DNA of 64,000 nucleotides from Arcobacter sp. LC1 (lineage in GTDB: Bacteria; Campylobacterota; Campylobacteria; Campylobacterales; Arcobacteraceae), in NCBI GenBank assembly GCA_021378565.1, contig JAACJU010000008.1:39905-103904 (forward strand). The letters are read 5' to 3'. Numbering within the stretch: the first letter of the stretch is position 1; each line of letters begins with the position of its first letter. The position numbers and the translations under genes were made by a program. This document shows, in pieces, positions 57,586 to 64,000 of this stretch. Below the pieces are notes generated by a model. That model had not been told where the DNA came from. It searched no databases and worked only from the letters and a program-made list of their open reading frames with translations.

Positions 57586-58398
57586 TTATGAATCAGAACC
57601 AAATAATTTTTTAGCTCCATAAAAAAGTCCAACTCCCACAAGCCCAATAGTTCCAGCAATTAATGTTTTTTCTTTTACGCCCAAAGTCGAAGAAAATTCT
57701 TTTAATCTATCTTGCAAGGATTCTGCTTCTAAGGCTATTTTGCCCATCTCCTCTTCAGCCTTATCAAATAGCCAAGAATGCTCTTTAAAATCTATCCCTT
57801 CTACTTTGAAAAATTTCCCTAAATATGCCAAATAATCAAGTCCTAAAATTTTAAAATCTTTTATAGCATTAGTATCTTTTTCTTGCATAGCTTTTATAAG
57901 ATTTTTGAGTTCTTTAAAATCTGCTTTATTTATATCTAAGGCTTGGCTAAGAGTCTCTAATTTTTCATCTTTTTCAGGATCTTCTGAACTTTGAGCTAAA
58001 ACTATGCAATCAAGTACGAATTGATAAACAAATTTACTATCTTCTTTTTTTAGCTCTTCTTTAAGATTGTCATTTAAAGATTGTACTTCTTTTAGAAATT
58101 CCTCTTTGTTTTCATTAAAGTATTTTTTCTTAGCAATAAATCCTTCTTCGCATTTTTCTTCGTTTAAGCAAGGCTCAAACGCTTGATTTATTAACAATAA
58201 AAAATCAGGCATCATACAAAGCCCTAGATAAAAACTAAAAAGACTGAGTCCATCTGAATAAAGTTTTTTAAAATTATCTCCTTGTTCTTCATCCATTAAT
58301 CCAACACCTGTGCAAGGATGATAAGCAGTAAAATCCGTACTTAGTCTAATCAAATCCCATTCATCGTTTGTTGTTATTTTTATATTTTCATTTTTCAT
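57586..58398 (-). CDS. C-terminally anchored helical protein, possibly TerB-like
   Basis: A 270-residue acidic protein of unknown family. Residues 20-75 contain a Cys/Pro-containing segment HPCTGVGLMD and a hydrophobic FSFYLGLCMMPDFLLLI stretch. Residues 125-175 have a helical, acidic pattern (LDCIVLAQSSEDPEKDEKLETLSQAL) that loosely resembles TerB-like cores. The last 25 residues, TLIAGTIGLVGVGLFYGAKK and a short tail, form a Gly-rich hydrophobic anchor. That suggests a cytoplasmic domain tethered to the inner membrane. It lies between the 72- and 32-residue membrane proteins and upstream of the TerB-like gene. Function unknown. Confidence 0.6.
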   Translation of the reverse strand: MKNENIKITTNDEWDLIRLSTDFTAYHPCTGVGLMDEEQGDNFKKLYSDGLSLFSFYLGLCMMPDFLLLINQAFEPCLNEEKCEEGFIAKKKYFNENKEEFLKEVQSLNDNLKEELKKEDSKFVYQFVLDCIVLAQSSEDPEKDEKLETLSQALDINKADFKELKNLIKAMQEKDTNAIKDFKILGLDYLAYLGKFFKVEGIDFKEHSWLFDKAEEEMGKIALEAESLQDRLKEFSSTLGVKEKTLIAGTIGLVGVGLFYGAKKLFGSDS

Positions 58399-58419
58399 TT
58401 CATTTTTCCTTCTTAATTT

Positions 58420-58638
58420 TTAAATTTTTCGTATATATTTTAAAAAAAGAATTAACGCTATAAAACAAAGAATAATTATTATAGTTATTCTTGAAAATAG
58501 CACTTTAAAAATTTTTAAAAGAATACGATCTAGTAGTGCAATCATCTTTATTACTATAAATAGTATTGCCACGCCCGCCACTAAATAAAAAATAATTACT
58601 AAAATTTTCTCCTCCCTTGATAAAAGTTTATATGCCAA
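58420..58638 (-). CDS. Small membrane protein
   Basis: A 72-residue protein with two hydrophobic segments: EKILVIIFYLVAGVAILFIVI near 10-30 and a second, TIIIILCFIALILFLKY, near 51-67, joined by a basic amphipathic stretch. It begins at a TTG six bases after the WYL regulator stop; no ATG occurs before the first segment, so the exact start is uncertain. A strong AGGGAGGAG inside the first codons could serve a later start. It is probably co-transcribed with the regulator. No family recognised. Confidence 0.55.
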   Translation of the reverse strand: MAYKLLSREEKILVIIFYLVAGVAILFIVIKMIALLDRILLKIFKVLFSRITIIIILCFIALILFLKYIRKI

Positions 58639-58643
58639 AACAC

Positions 58644-59513
58644 TTATATTTCCAAATACTCTACCAATTCTTTTTTTAGTTTCTGCCTTAAAGAATTAGG
58701 TGAGATTATCTGCACATTGGGAATCCAATACCTTGCAAACCTTAAAATCTCTTTTTCATAAGAAGTTCTAGCAGATATTATCAATCCACCATCATCAAGC
58801 CTTTTTATAATCTGCTGTTTTGGGAGTATTTTTCTTCTTGTAAAAAAATTTGCTACTTCTTTTTTAATCTCAAGAGTAACTTCTATACTTTTTGTATTTA
58901 TCCAAGGGCTAGGGGACTCATTTATAAGGTTTAGTACTTTTTTGTCCTGAATAAAGTTTATATCTTTTACTTTAAGTTCTTCTATCAAAGCTAGGCTAAA
59001 AGTCTTGACTCTTTTATCTTCGCAAGCACATAAATACCAAATACCATCAGCATTTAGAAGCTTGTAAGGCTTTGTTTCTCTTTGTTTATTTTTATAGAAA
59101 AATTCAATAATATTTTGATTTAGTATGGCTTGTTCTAGACTTTTAAAGTCTTCTTGATTTAGTTCTTCACTTGACTTTTTTTGTATTTTATAGATTTTGT
59201 TGGTATCTTCATCTAAGATATGCTCTAAGGTATTTTTATCAAGCTTTGGGTACAGATTATCAGCTCCACTAAAAATAGCAAACTTTTCTAAGTCTTCGCT
59301 TTTGTATTTGCCTAAATAAAACTCTTCTAAAAAATATTGCCCATCTTTATTTTTAATCGGTAAAAAGCTAAGTCTTTGTTTTAAGTCTCTTTGCAAAGTT
59401 CTTTGACTTATTTCAAATTCATTTGCTAAATCTTCAAGTTTTAGTTTTTCGCCATTATTAAATCTATATAAAATCTGCGCTAATCTTGTGGCTAATTTAT
59501 CATGATTTTTCAT
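58644..59513 (-). CDS. HTH-WYL transcriptional regulator
   Basis: A 289-residue regulator. Residues 5-55 form a winged HTH of the DeoR/HTH_11 type (LEDLANEFEISQRTLQRDLKQ). The WYL domain spans about 118-195 and contains the signature W-Y-L in GIWYLCACEDKRVKTF near 163-178, with NQNIIEFFYKN before it. WYL regulators bind nucleic-acid ligands and control many phage defence loci. It is the first gene in the reverse-strand cluster of GTPases and membrane proteins, six bases before the 72-residue gene, so it likely regulates the operon including itself. The 344-bp region upstream is its probable promoter. Confidence 0.88.
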   Translation of the reverse strand: MKNHDKLATRLAQILYRFNNGEKLKLEDLANEFEISQRTLQRDLKQRLSFLPIKNKDGQYFLEEFYLGKYKSEDLEKFAIFSGADNLYPKLDKNTLEHILDEDTNKIYKIQKKSSEELNQEDFKSLEQAILNQNIIEFFYKNKQRETKPYKLLNADGIWYLCACEDKRVKTFSLALIEELKVKDINFIQDKKVLNLINESPSPWINTKSIEVTLEIKKEVANFFTRRKILPKQQIIKRLDDGGLIISARTSYEKEILRFARYWIPNVQIISPNSLRQKLKKELVEYLEI

Positions 59514-59857
59514 GACAAATATCTTTTTGAAAAAGTATTTTGGATAAGTTTGGTTTTATTTTTTGATAAAAATTCTTGTTTGGAAGTGTTATATATATAT
59601 ATATGCTATTTTAGCTGTATTTAAGCTTAAATTTTTAGTATATCTTGTCATAATCTCTTAGCCTTTCAAATTTTATATCAAAAGTATAGCTTCAGTTTTT
59701 GCAAGGTTGTGTCATATTTATTAATTTTAGGTGCGAATTAGGTATATTAATTAAAATTTTAAATTAATTTTGCTTAAAAGGGCATTAATAAGCTTAAAAT
59801 ATATTAGATTGTTTTTTTGAATTGATTTTAGTGTAGCAATATCTTAAATAAAAAAGT
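59514..59857. other. Intergenic region between the WYL regulator and arsR-type gene
   Basis: A 344-bp AT-rich gap containing the promoter region for the WYL-GTPase cluster. It includes a TATATATATATATAT run at 59590-59604 and a TTTAAGCTTAAA palindrome near 59622-59633. No coding frame with a ribosome site and no RNA gene was recognised. Confidence 0.55.
59590..59604. repeat. TA dinucleotide run
   Basis: Fifteen bases of alternating T and A about 77 bp upstream of the WYL regulator start. Such runs can serve as -10-like regions and can vary in length by slippage. Confidence 0.6.
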
Positions 59858-60160
59858 TTAGCAAGATTTTATATCAATACCTTCACAGCATTGGCTTTTT
59901 AATTCACTTAAAACTAAATCAAGAAGTTCATAATTTGCCTTACATATCAAAATCCTACCTTGTCTTTCTTGTTTGATAAGATTAAGTATGCAAAGTTTAT
60001 TTATATGATGAGAGAGTGTTGAGCCTGGAATTGCAAGTTTTGTTTGAATGCTTCCTACATTTAAACCTTCTTTTCCTGCTTGCACTAAAAGCCTAAAAAT
60101 CCTTAGCCTTGTAATGTTTCCTAATTGTGCCAAGCAGTTTACTAAAAGTTCTTCATTCAT
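59858..60160 (-). CDS. ArsR-family transcriptional regulator
   Basis: A 100-residue winged-helix repressor of the ArsR/SmtB type. Helices LLVNCLAQLGNITRLRIFRLLVQAG near 5-29 and the DNA-recognition helix IPGSTLSHHINKLC near 44-57 are clear. The C-terminus has a Cys pair in SQCCEGIDIKSC, with other Cys residues near 57 and 73; these could bind As(III) or another metalloid. It follows the permease gene by 51 bp on the same strand, so the two form an arsP-arsR-type operon that the regulator probably controls. The inducer is not determined. Confidence 0.85.
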   Translation of the reverse strand: MNEELLVNCLAQLGNITRLRIFRLLVQAGKEGLNVGSIQTKLAIPGSTLSHHINKLCILNLIKQERQGRILICKANYELLDLVLSELKSQCCEGIDIKSC

Positions 60161-60211
60161 CGTTCATCCAAGTTTTTATTTATTATAGCGATATTTAACT
60201 TTTTTTAAAAC

Positions 60212-61219
60212 TTAAGAAAAATACAAATTAACTAAAAGCCCACAAGCAATAGCCATAATAAAAACGCTAAGAATAAAAAATATCATTATCGGAGCTTTAA
60301 ACATTTTTTTAAGCATAACCATTTCAGGCAAACTAGTTCCAGCTCCTGCTATTGTAAGAGCAAGGATTGAGCCCATGCTTACTCCTTTTGCTATAAGCGC
60401 AGGTGCTAGTCCCACCATAGCAGCCGCTCTTATATATAAAGGCACTCCAATAAAAGCTGAAACTACCACAGCATAAGGATTATCTTTATTTGCATATTTA
60501 CTAAGAAGAGTTTGGGGTATGAAGTCGTGAACAAAAGCGCCAATTGCTATACCTATTACAATATATGGTAAAAAAGATAAAAATTGTTTCCATGTTTGCT
60601 TTAATATTTTTTTCGCTTCTAGTTTCTTTGGATTTTGATTTTTTTTGGTGTTGCTAAACTTTTGATTTTGTGCAAAACTAATATTTTTTTTAATTTTTTG
60701 AGGATTTAAATCAATATTTTTTTTTGAAGCATTTTTATCACAAGCACAAGTTTTATAAGAGTCTTTATCTAAAAAATCAGTTTTAATGTATTTTTCAAAA
60801 CCAAATTTTGCTAGAGTAAAACCTGCGAAGATTGATACAAAAAAAGCAAATAGCGAATAAAATAATGTAACCTTTAGTCCAAAAGCAGACCAAAATACAG
60901 CAAAAACTATTGGATTAAGCAAAGGCGAGGTGAATAAAAAAGTCATAACAGCGCCAAAAGAAGCTCTAGCTTTTAGTAAGCCCACAGTGATAGGAATCGA
61001 AGAGCAAGAGCAAAACGGTGTAATTGCTCCCAAGGCTGCAGCTATAAAGTATCCGCCTCTTTTTCCGTTTAGTGCTTTTTGAACTTTGGCAGGACTTAGG
61101 TAAAGATTCAAAATCTCAACTAAAAAACTAACTCCTATAAACAAAACGCTAAGTTCGATTAAATCAATAACAAAAAAACTCAAAGCTCCTTGTAATCTTT
61201 CTATGAAAGTCATATTCAT
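60212..61219 (-). CDS. ArsP-like permease (DUF318 family)
   Basis: A 335-residue inner-membrane permease with two four-helix halves joined by a basic, low-complexity cytoplasmic loop (about 145-210). The hallmark FCSCSSIPITVGLLKA near 69-84 matches ArsP-type transporters, which export trivalent organoarsenicals in Campylobacter; the second half carries GVPLYIRAAAMVGLAPALIAKGVSMG near 254-279. The loop includes CACDKNASKKN, a short Cys-containing region. It is followed by the arsR-type gene. An 18-bp perfect palindrome lies 57 bp upstream of the start. The organoarsenical substrate is inferred from family only. Confidence 0.8.
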   Translation of the reverse strand: MNMTFIERLQGALSFFVIDLIELSVLFIGVSFLVEILNLYLSPAKVQKALNGKRGGYFIAAALGAITPFCSCSSIPITVGLLKARASFGAVMTFLFTSPLLNPIVFAVFWSAFGLKVTLFYSLFAFFVSIFAGFTLAKFGFEKYIKTDFLDKDSYKTCACDKNASKKNIDLNPQKIKKNISFAQNQKFSNTKKNQNPKKLEAKKILKQTWKQFLSFLPYIVIGIAIGAFVHDFIPQTLLSKYANKDNPYAVVVSAFIGVPLYIRAAAMVGLAPALIAKGVSMGSILALTIAGAGTSLPEMVMLKKMFKAPIMIFFILSVFIMAIACGLLVNLYFS

Positions 61220-61275
61220 AACAATCCTTAATTATTTTTTGAAATTATATTAAAGTCTAACTTAATAAAAGCTTT

Positions 61276-61293
61276 TATATTTCTAGAAATATA
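61276..61293. promoter_or_regulatory. 18-bp palindrome upstream of the ArsP-like permease, putative ArsR operator
   Basis: TATATTTCTAGAAATATA is a perfect 18-bp palindrome 57 bp before the permease start. ArsR/SmtB proteins bind AT-rich dyads of about this size. A second overlapping palindrome ATAAAAGCTTTTAT occupies 61265-61278. The regulator gene in the same operon makes these natural autoregulation sites. Confidence 0.5.
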
Positions 61294-61339
61294 GAAATAT
61301 ATTTTATAGATATTTTAGCTAAGTATTTGTTTTAAAAGA

Positions 61340-61345
61340 TATAAT
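61340..61345 (+). promoter_or_regulatory. Candidate -10 element before trpG/pabA
   Basis: TATAAT in the context TTTTAAAAGATATAAT lies 46 bp before the chosen ATG at 61391. It is a perfect sigma-70 -10 match and points to the amidotransferase gene. Confidence 0.45.
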
Positions 61346-61390
61346 AATAAAAGATTTTGATACTGAAATATTTTGATTAAGAGGAAGCCA

Positions 61391-61963
61391 ATGATTTTGA
61401 TGATTGATAATTATGATTCTTTTACTTATAATATTGTGCAATACTGCGAAGAATTGGGCGCTAAAATGAAAATTTATAGAAATGATGAGCTAACTATTGC
61501 GCAAATAGAAGAGCTAAATCCTGAAAAAATCATAATATCTCCAGGACCTGCAAGCCCAAATGAAGCGGGAATTTGTCTTGAACTTGTAGAGCATTTTGCA
61601 GGTAAAATCCCTATTTTTGGAATATGTTTAGGGCAACAAGTCATAGCCCAAGCAAATGGCGCTAAAATAATACAAGCTAAAAATATGATGCATGGCAAAA
61701 CATCAAAAATAAAAATAACCGAAAAATCAAAACTTTTTGAGGGCTTACCTGAAAGTTTGACACAAACTAGATACCATTCTTTAGTAGTTTCTAAAGAAAA
61801 CTTGCCAAAAAGTATAAAAATTTTAGCAAAAAGCGAAGATGATGATGAGATTATGGCTATAAAAATCCAAGACAAGGAAATTTATGGCGTGCAGTTTCAT
61901 CCTGAATCAATAATGAGTGAATATGGTCACGAAATTATCAATAATTTTTTAAAGCTATGCTAA
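61391..61963 (+). CDS. Anthranilate/aminodeoxychorismate synthase glutamine amidotransferase
   Basis: A 190-residue class I glutamine amidotransferase that supplies ammonia for anthranilate (TrpG) or aminodeoxychorismate (PabA). The ATG at 61391 has AAGAGGAAG just before it; an in-frame TTG at 61373 is less likely. The nucleophile Cys is in FGICLGQQ near 75-82, the catalytic His and Glu in GVQFHPES near 166-173, and the N-terminal MIDNYDSFTYNIVQY near 4-18 is family-typical. No trpE or pabB lies beside it, so the branch cannot be decided. The 3' end overlaps the next gene by 7 bp. Confidence 0.9.
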   Translation: MILMIDNYDSFTYNIVQYCEELGAKMKIYRNDELTIAQIEELNPEKIIISPGPASPNEAGICLELVEHFAGKIPIFGICLGQQVIAQANGAKIIQAKNMMHGKTSKIKITEKSKLFEGLPESLTQTRYHSLVVSKENLPKSIKILAKSEDDDEIMAIKIQDKEIYGVQFHPESIMSEYGHEIINNFLKLC

Positions 61964-63162
61964 CTTTTACTGATAGATATAAAAAGTATTTTTTTGGATT
62001 TTTTCTAATACTAAGCTTATGGACACTTTTTTATATCACAAAACATTTAAGCATAAGTTATGAAGAAGCTGGTATTTATTTTTCCAAGCATAGCTTTGTG
62101 CATTATTTGGCACATATTTCTACTTATCTTTTTGGACATAATAATTATGCTTTGAGACTACCTTTCATGATTTTTTATTTTGCTAGTATTTTTATGTTTT
62201 TTAAACTCTGCGAAGATTTTTTTTCAAAAGATAGAGACAGATATTATGCTAGCGTTTTGTTTATGTTTTTACCAGGAGTTTTTACTTCGGCACTTTTGTT
62301 AAACAGTGCTATTGTCATTATTTTTTTTACTCTTTTATTTTTGTATCTTTATAAAAGAACAAATAAGTACAATTATATTTTATTGGTTTTGTTTGTATTT
62401 ATTGACAATTCTTTTATAATTCTTTTTCTGAGCCTCGCAATTTTTTCTTTGATGAAAAAGGACAAAATTAATTTTATTATTTCTGTGATTTTGTGTTTAG
62501 CCTCCATTTGCCTTTATGGTTTTTTTATAGGGCACAGACCAAGAAGCTATTTTTTTGATACTTTTGGAGTTTATGCTTCTATTTTTTCTCCTTTATTATT
62601 TGTGTATTTTATTTATGTTTTATATAGGATTGGAACAAAAGGAGAGAAAACTTTATTTTGGTTAATCCCCACAACTTCTTTACTTCTTTCTTTGATATTA
62701 TCTTTTAGACAAAAAATTGCAGTTGAAGATTTTGCACCTTTTTTAGTTCTTGGCATACCTTTTGTGGTTCGAATGTTTCTCAAATCTTATAGAGTTAGAC
62801 TAAAACAATTTAGAAGTTTTCATAACGCAGTGCTACTTGCAACTTTATTATTATTGCTTATGTCTTTAGGTATTGCAGTATTTAATAGGGGATTATATCT
62901 TGTGTTAGATAGACCTAAAATGAATTTTGCTTATAACTATAATTTTGCTGATGATTTGGCAAAAAACCTAAAAAAAGACAAAATTTTAAAAGTTACTTGC
63001 CTTGATGAAAGATTACAAGAGCGTTTACTTTTTTATGGAATAAAAAAAGGCGGAGAATATTATTTGACTACTTTTAAAAGTATCAAATATTTTAAAAAAA
63101 TATCTATTAAGGTTAAAAATAAAGAAATTCTAAGCTATTATCTTAAAGAAAATGAGGAATAA
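61957..63162 (+). CDS. Polytopic membrane protein, GT39-like glycosyltransferase candidate
   Basis: A 401-residue membrane protein with about nine to ten hydrophobic segments. Its N-terminal loop after the first segment, LSISYEEAGIYFSKHSFVHYL near 32-50, followed by NNYALRLPFMIFY, matches the layout of ArnT/PMT-like (GT39, GT83) glycosyltransferases, in which an acidic D/E pair in this loop is catalytic. Here the pair is E-E. The C-terminal 70 residues look periplasmic. The acceptor is unknown. It overlaps the amidotransferase by 7 bp and the pseudopilin-like gene by 11 bp, so the three are probably co-transcribed. Confidence 0.7.
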   Translation: MLTFTDRYKKYFFGFFLILSLWTLFYITKHLSISYEEAGIYFSKHSFVHYLAHISTYLFGHNNYALRLPFMIFYFASIFMFFKLCEDFFSKDRDRYYASVLFMFLPGVFTSALLLNSAIVIIFFTLLFLYLYKRTNKYNYILLVLFVFIDNSFIILFLSLAIFSLMKKDKINFIISVILCLASICLYGFFIGHRPRSYFFDTFGVYASIFSPLLFVYFIYVLYRIGTKGEKTLFWLIPTTSLLLSLILSFRQKIAVEDFAPFLVLGIPFVVRMFLKSYRVRLKQFRSFHNAVLLATLLLLLMSLGIAVFNRGLYLVLDRPKMNFAYNYNFADDLAKNLKKDKILKVTCLDERLQERLLFYGIKKGGEYYLTTFKSIKYFKKISIKVKNKEILSYYLKENEE

Positions 63163-63787
63163 AAAATACGGCTTTTCTATCCTAGAATTAATTTTTGTGC
63201 TTATAATTTTAGCTCTTATTATGTTTATCGCAAGACCAAAATTTAAAACACCAAATATTACTCTTTTAGCAAATAGACTTGTTGTGTTTTTGACTTACAC
63301 TAGATTTTTAGCAATGAATGATAATATGTATGAAGCTAATGATAAAAGGTGGTACAAAAAACGCTGGACGTTTAAACTTCAAAGATGCAAAAAAAGTGAA
63401 GGTGGTTTGTATTTTACGATTTTTAGTGATACAAATAAACTAGGGCATGCAAATAAAACTGAATCGTTTAAAGATCCTTTGGAGCAAAAATGGCTTTATG
63501 TTAGCAATGATTGTATTTTAAAAAAGGATGAAAGCCCCTTCGTTTTGCTCAGTAAAAATTATGATATTAAAAGTGCTAGTTTTACTTGTAATAAAACTAA
63601 AAGTTTAGGACAGATTTCTTTTGGATACAATGGCGAGGTATATGCTAGCAATTCTAACTATAAAGATGAGGCTTTTATAAACACATTAAAAAATCCTTGT
63701 TTTTTAAATTTAGAAAATAAAAACGGTGCTAAAATTTCAATAAAAATTCCAAAGTTTTTTAATAAAATAGCACTTATGAAACACTAA
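63152..63787 (+). CDS. Prepilin-like protein with N-terminal methylation motif
   Basis: A 211-residue protein with a type IV prepilin signal: short basic leader MRNKKYG followed by FSILELIFVLIILALIMFI. The Gly before Phe and the Glu at +5 of the mature protein are the prepilin peptidase and methylation signature. The rest is a soluble, Cys-containing domain (CKK, NDCILKK, FTCNKTK, NPCF), likely periplasmic with disulfides. Campylobacter uses such pseudopilins in the type II-like DNA uptake (Cts) system. Which Cts component it matches cannot be told. It overlaps the upstream membrane protein gene by 11 bp. Confidence 0.82.
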   Translation: MRNKKYGFSILELIFVLIILALIMFIARPKFKTPNITLLANRLVVFLTYTRFLAMNDNMYEANDKRWYKKRWTFKLQRCKKSEGGLYFTIFSDTNKLGHANKTESFKDPLEQKWLYVSNDCILKKDESPFVLLSKNYDIKSASFTCNKTKSLGQISFGYNGEVYASNSNYKDEAFINTLKNPCFLNLENKNGAKISIKIPKFFNKIALMKH

Positions 63788-64000
63788 AGTAACAATTTAA
63801 CAACAAATTCCAATATTTAAGCTCCTCTTCAACTAAACTCCTTGACAATATCTGCTATTTTTACTATAATTTGCCTCCAATTTAACACAAGCCCAAACAT
63901 AAAAACACTAAGTTTATTTAAAACTTCTTGGTAATTTTCAGTTAAAAGCTTTTTAAAATTGTGTTCTTTAAAAAATATGGTTTATAAAGTAATCTTTGTA
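63788..64000. other. Right-end intergenic region
   Basis: This 213-bp stretch at the window edge holds no convincing gene. On the reverse strand a frame is open from 63981 to a TGA at 63829-63831 (50 codons) but its only ATG (63900) gives 23 residues and no ribosome site is seen. It may be a gene remnant. Confidence 0.4.

Noticed and set aside
50093..59857. Integrative mobile element carrying the GTPase cluster
   Set aside because: No integrase, transposase, tRNA target or flanking direct repeat was found, so mobility is not supported by sequence even though the content looks accessory.
1..64000. CRISPR arrays, tRNAs, rRNAs and riboswitches
   Set aside because: I looked for regularly spaced repeats, tRNA cloverleaf ends and rRNA blocks by eye in all intergenic gaps and saw none. 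A covariance-model scan would be the decisive test.

Overview
The window is AT-rich bacterial DNA with densely packed genes. It most likely comes from the Campylobacterota, and the genus Campylobacter fits best. Three gene neighbourhoods match Campylobacter jejuni order as I know it: frdC-frdA-frdB followed by a tandem pair of dynamin-like GTPases (as Cj0408-Cj0412), katA followed by an ankyrin-repeat gene (as Cj1385-Cj1386), and M23 peptidase-lpxC-tsaB-like-thrB-ylxR-infB-rbfA-rimP (as Cj0131-Cj0138). It is not C. jejuni itself, because it has a prpBCD methylcitrate cluster and canonical NADH-oxidising NuoE and NuoF, which C. jejuni lacks. No rRNA, tRNA, CRISPR array, integrase or transposase was recognised.

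Layout. 1-2657: 3' part of a type I restriction hsdR cut by the window edge. 2757-6483: two different ATP-grasp ligases flanking an MFS transporter, a possible small-molecule or peptide pathway. 6667-11343: prpBCD with a divergent HTH regulator and GTAC-type repeats between them. 11501-13488: catalase and its ankyrin partner. 13542-21596: fumarate reductase frdCAB and a downstream dynamin-like pair. 21943-36445: a complete nuoA-N operon with fused nuoCD, a gltA citrate synthase inserted between nuoF and nuoG, an unusually short NuoG and an enlarged NuoH. 36589-38467: PLP lyase and plsY. 38572-50092: a long forward block covering NAD synthesis (nadA, nadC), a DHH phosphoesterase, a peptidoglycan hydrolase, lpxC, thrB, translation factors and ribD.

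50111-59513 is the accessory region of most interest. It is a reverse-strand, tightly packed cluster with a WYL-domain regulator, three unrelated-length dynamin-family GTPases, a TerB-like helical protein, a C-terminally anchored protein, two small membrane proteins (one of only 32 residues), a zinc ribbon protein and a downstream protein with a HEPN-like RX4H motif. The arrangement resembles a membrane-acting defence or stress system but does not match one I can name with certainty.

59858-63787 holds an ArsR-type regulator and ArsP-like permease, a trpG/pabA amidotransferase, a GT39-like membrane protein and a pseudopilin-like protein.

Metabolically the window describes a respiratory, probably microaerobic organism. 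NADH from the citrate and methylcitrate cycles feeds complex I, fumarate reductase exchanges electrons with the quinone pool, and catalase deals with peroxide.
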